DNA from: DASSKF01 sp035690725
Lineage (GTDB): Bacteria; Actinomycetota; Actinomycetes; Actinomycetales; Dermatophilaceae
NCBI GenBank assembly: GCA_035690725.1
Contig: DASSKF010000251.1
Location: 1 to 8,312, forward strand
Reading direction: 5' to 3'
DNA: 8,312 nt
Numbering within the stretch: the stretch's first letter is position 1; the number at the start of each line of letters is the position of its first letter. The notes under the pieces are model-generated. The model did not search any database. It was not told the origin of the DNA and saw only the letters and a list, made by a program, of their open reading frames with translations. The translations under genes and the position numbers were made by a program. Shown in pieces: positions 6,979 through 8,312 of this stretch.

Positions 6979-7347
6979 TCAGAGCACCTCCGGAGCCAGC
7001 GAGATGATCTTCATGAACCGCTTGTCGCGCAGCTCCCGGCCGACCGGGCCGAAGATGCGCGTCCCGCGCGGGTCGCCGTCGTTCTTGAGGATCACCGCGG
7101 CGTTCTCGTCGAAGCGGATGTAGCTGCCGTCGGGGCGCCGCCGCTCCTTGGCGGTGCGCACGACCACGGCCTTGACGACGTCGCCGCGCTTGACGTTGCC
7201 ACCGGGGATCGCGTCCTTCACGGTGGCGACGACGACGTCGCCGATGCCGGCGTACCGACGACCCGAGCCACCGAGCACCCGGATGCAGAGGATCTCCTTC
7301 GCACCCGTGTTGTCGGCGACGCGCAGTCGCGACTCCTGCTGGATCAC
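6979..7347 (-). CDS. rplN: 50S ribosomal protein L14
   Basis: L14 binds 23S rRNA near the factor-binding side of the large subunit and forms an intersubunit bridge with 16S rRNA. The 122-residue product has the exact family length and order: MIQQESRLRVADNTGAKE, the strand CIRVLGGSGRRYAGIGDVVV, the basic AVVVRTAKERRRPDGSYIRF region at 60-79, and the C-terminal RIFGPVGRELRDKRFMKIISLAPEVL. The start is GTG, supported by AGGAG (plus positions 7355-7359) 7 nt upstream and by the conserved MIQQES beginning. It is the first gene of the spc block, after the stem-loop gap, and rplX follows after 1 nt. Identity is certain. Confidence 0.98.
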   Translation of the reverse strand: MIQQESRLRVADNTGAKEILCIRVLGGSGRRYAGIGDVVVATVKDAIPGGNVKRGDVVKAVVVRTAKERRRPDGSYIRFDENAAVILKNDGDPRGTRIFGPVGRELRDKRFMKIISLAPEVL

Positions 7348-7374
7348 TGTCTAACTCCTGTCGTCGTGCTGGTT

Positions 7375-7401
7375 CTCCGCGCCGTGGGTGCCGGCGCGGA
7401 G
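7375..7401 (-). terminator. GC-rich stem-loop in the rpsQ-rplN gap (possible terminator, attenuator or processing site)
   Basis: Perfect 10-bp arms (7375-7384 and 7392-7401) enclose a 7-nt loop. In the transcript the hairpin is followed by AACCAGCACGACGACAGGAG, with no run of U, so it is not a classical intrinsic terminator; U-less hairpins have been proposed as terminators in actinobacteria. It marks the usual boundary between the S10 and spc operons. The structure is certain from the sequence; the function is inferred and it may only stabilise or pause the transcript. Confidence 0.4.
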
Positions 7402-7407
7402 CCTGGC

Positions 7408-7426
7408 CGAACTTCTGGGTGGTTCG
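7408..7426 (-). repeat. Small inverted repeat directly after the rpsQ stop
   Basis: Five-base arms (plus strand CGAAC at 7408-7412 and GTTCG at 7422-7426) enclose a 9-nt loop and start immediately after the rpsQ TAA. Alone this could be chance. It lies 6 nt before a stronger stem-loop (7375-7401), so the two may form a tandem structure at the end of the S10 operon. Confidence 0.35.
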
Positions 7427-7741
7427 TTACTTGGCCTTCTCGAGGATCTCGACGATGCGCCAGCGCTTCGTGGCGGACAGCGGTCGGGTCTCCATGAGGA
7501 CGACCCGGTCGCCGACGCCGGCGCTGTTCTGCTCGTCGTGGGCCTTCACCTTGGTGGTGCGCCGCATGACCTTGCCGTAGAGCGCGTGCTTGACCCGGTC
7601 CTCGACCTCGACGACGACGGTCTTGTCCATCTTGTCGCTGACGACGTAGCCCTGCAGCGTCTTGCGGTAGTTGCGCTCGGTCGACGGCGACTCGGACGCG
7701 GTCTGCGTTGCCACACTCTGCTCCTGCTGGTTCTCGCTCAT
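7427..7741 (-). CDS. rpsQ: 30S ribosomal protein S17
   Basis: S17 is a primary 16S rRNA binder with an OB fold that helps assemble the 5' domain of the small subunit. The core begins near residue 25 (YRKTLQGYVVSDKMDKTVVV) and contains the signature GDRVVLMETRPLS at 77-89, ending TKRWRIVEILEKAK. Residues 1-23 form a polar, Gln/Ser/Thr-rich extension absent from the E. coli protein, giving 104 residues against about 84; such heads occur in actinobacterial S17. The start is well supported: AGGAGG sits 7 nt before the ATG, and the ATG overlaps the rpmC stop as ATGA. It is the last gene of the S10 block. A 79-nt gap with two stem-loops follows before rplN. Confidence 0.96.
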   Translation of the reverse strand: MSENQQEQSVATQTASESPSTERNYRKTLQGYVVSDKMDKTVVVEVEDRVKHALYGKVMRRTTKVKAHDEQNSAGVGDRVVLMETRPLSATKRWRIVEILEKAK

Positions 7742-7989
7742 GACTGCGCCTCCTGGCCGGCGGCGGGCGCCACGCCGATGTTCAGCTCGCGCTCGCGCAT
7801 CACGGTGTAGATGCGGGCGATGTCCTTGCGGACGGCGCGCAGCCGGCCGTGGTTCTCCAGCTGGCCGGTGGCCGACTGGAAGCGGAGGTTGAACAGCTCC
7901 TCCTTGGCCTTGCGCAGCTCGTCGACGAGGCGGTCCTCGTCCATCTCACGCAACTGCTCGGGAGCCAGGTCCTTGGAACCGACTGCCAT
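7738..7989 (-). CDS. rpmC: 50S ribosomal protein L29
   Basis: L29 is a small two-helix protein at the polypeptide exit tunnel, next to L23, close to where trigger factor and SRP dock. The 83-residue product has the classic layout: a first helix around residues 10-36 (EQLREMDEDRLVDELRKAKE), then NLRFQSATGQLENHGRLR, and a second helix RAVRKDIARIYTVMRERE at about 51-68. The LENHGRLRAVRKDIARI stretch matches the family signature. The ATG overlaps the rplP stop by one base, and the TGA stop overlaps the rpsQ ATG by four bases (ATGA). A GAGGGTGGTGAG purine run at the end of rplP can serve as ribosome binding site. The C-terminal tail after residue 70 (Ala/Gly/Gln-rich) is a modest extension beyond the usual 60-70 residues, as is seen in actinobacteria. 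Confidence 0.96.
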   Translation of the reverse strand: MAVGSKDLAPEQLREMDEDRLVDELRKAKEELFNLRFQSATGQLENHGRLRAVRKDIARIYTVMRERELNIGVAPAAGQEAQS

Positions 7990-8312
7990 CAGTACTCACC
8001 ACCCTCACGCTGCACGAAGCGGCATTTCATCGGCAGCTTGTGCATGGCCAGTCGCATCGCCTCGCGAGCGACGTCCTCCGACACACCGGACAGCTCGAAC
8101 ATGACCCGTCCGGGCTTGACGTTGGCCACCCACCACTCGGGTGAGCCCTTGCCGGAACCCATCCGGGTCTCCGCCGGCTTCTTGGTCAGCGGGCGGTCCG
8201 GGTAGATGTTGATCCACACCTTGCCGCCGCGCTTGATGTAGCGGGTCATGGCGATACGGGCCGACTCGATCTGACGGTTGGTCACGTAGGCCGGCTCGAG
8301 CGCCTGGATCCC
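7989..8312 (-). CDS. rplP: 50S ribosomal protein L16 (partial, C-terminal 107 residues)
   Basis: L16 binds 23S rRNA near the central protuberance and helps shape the A-site region of the peptidyl transferase centre. The 5' end lies beyond position 8312; the visible frame enters as GIQALEPAYVTNRQIESAR and runs without interruption to a TGA stop. Recognisable L16 features are the TNRQIESARIAMTR helix, the KVWINIYPDRPLTKKP strand, the conserved RMGSGKG loop followed by PEWWVANVKPGR, and the C-terminal REAMRLAMHKLPMKCRF segment. The GTG at 8285-8283 encodes an internal valine (AYVTNRQ) and is not the start. L16 is usually about 138 residues, so roughly 30 are missing. Its stop overlaps the rpmC start by one base (TGATG), as expected for translational coupling inside the S10 operon. 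Identity is secure from the sequence. Confidence 0.97.
   Translation of the reverse strand, partial: GIQALEPAYVTNRQIESARIAMTRYIKRGGKVWINIYPDRPLTKKPAETRMGSGKGSPEWWVANVKPGRVMFELSGVSEDVAREAMRLAMHKLPMKCRFVQREGGEY

Noticed and set aside
6025..7497. A 490-codon plus-strand open frame opposite rpsZ, rplE, rplX and rplN
   Set aside because: It mirrors well-identified ribosomal genes and its translation is compositionally biased; there is no family resemblance.

Overview
The window is a ribosomal-protein and protein-export locus from a very GC-rich bacterium, almost certainly a member of the Actinomycetota. The supporting signs are the strong G/C bias at third codon positions, the frequent GTG starts, the zinc-type 61-residue S14 (rpsZ), a short-LID adenylate kinase directly after secY, and the actinobacterial style of the ribosomal proteins (N-terminally extended S17, Arg/Asp-rich head on S5). 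I cannot fix the family or genus from the sequence alone.

Every supported gene lies on the minus strand, so transcription runs from the right end (8312) to the left end (1). In transcription order: the end of the S10 operon (3' part of rplP, rpmC, rpsQ; 8312-7427); a 79-nt gap with two stem-loops; the spc operon (rplN, rplX, rplE, rpsZ, rpsH, rplF, rplR, rpsE, rpmD, rplO; 7347-3037); a 203-nt gap with a very strong, almost perfect hairpin; and a secY-adk-map block (2833-82). The last 81 nt on the left are non-coding and probably lead to infA, rpmJ and rpsM outside the window, as in most actinobacteria.

Within each block the genes are tightly packed: 1-nt TGATG overlaps (rplP/rpmC, rpsE/rpmD), a 4-nt ATGA overlap (rpmC/rpsQ), a directly abutting TAA-ATG (secY/adk), and gaps of 1-19 nt. 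This points to co-transcription and translational coupling. The larger gaps are rpsQ-rplN (79 nt), rpsZ-rpsH (97 nt), rplR-rpsE (79 nt) and rplO-secY (203 nt); none reaches 300 nt.

The products work together in making and exporting protein: large- and small-subunit ribosomal proteins, the SecY translocation channel, adenylate kinase for nucleotide balance, and methionine aminopeptidase, which trims the first methionine of new chains. This is core housekeeping DNA. I find no mobile element, CRISPR array, tRNA, defence system or novel gene. The points worth a second look are in the intergenic RNA structures and in a few small protein extensions or insertions.
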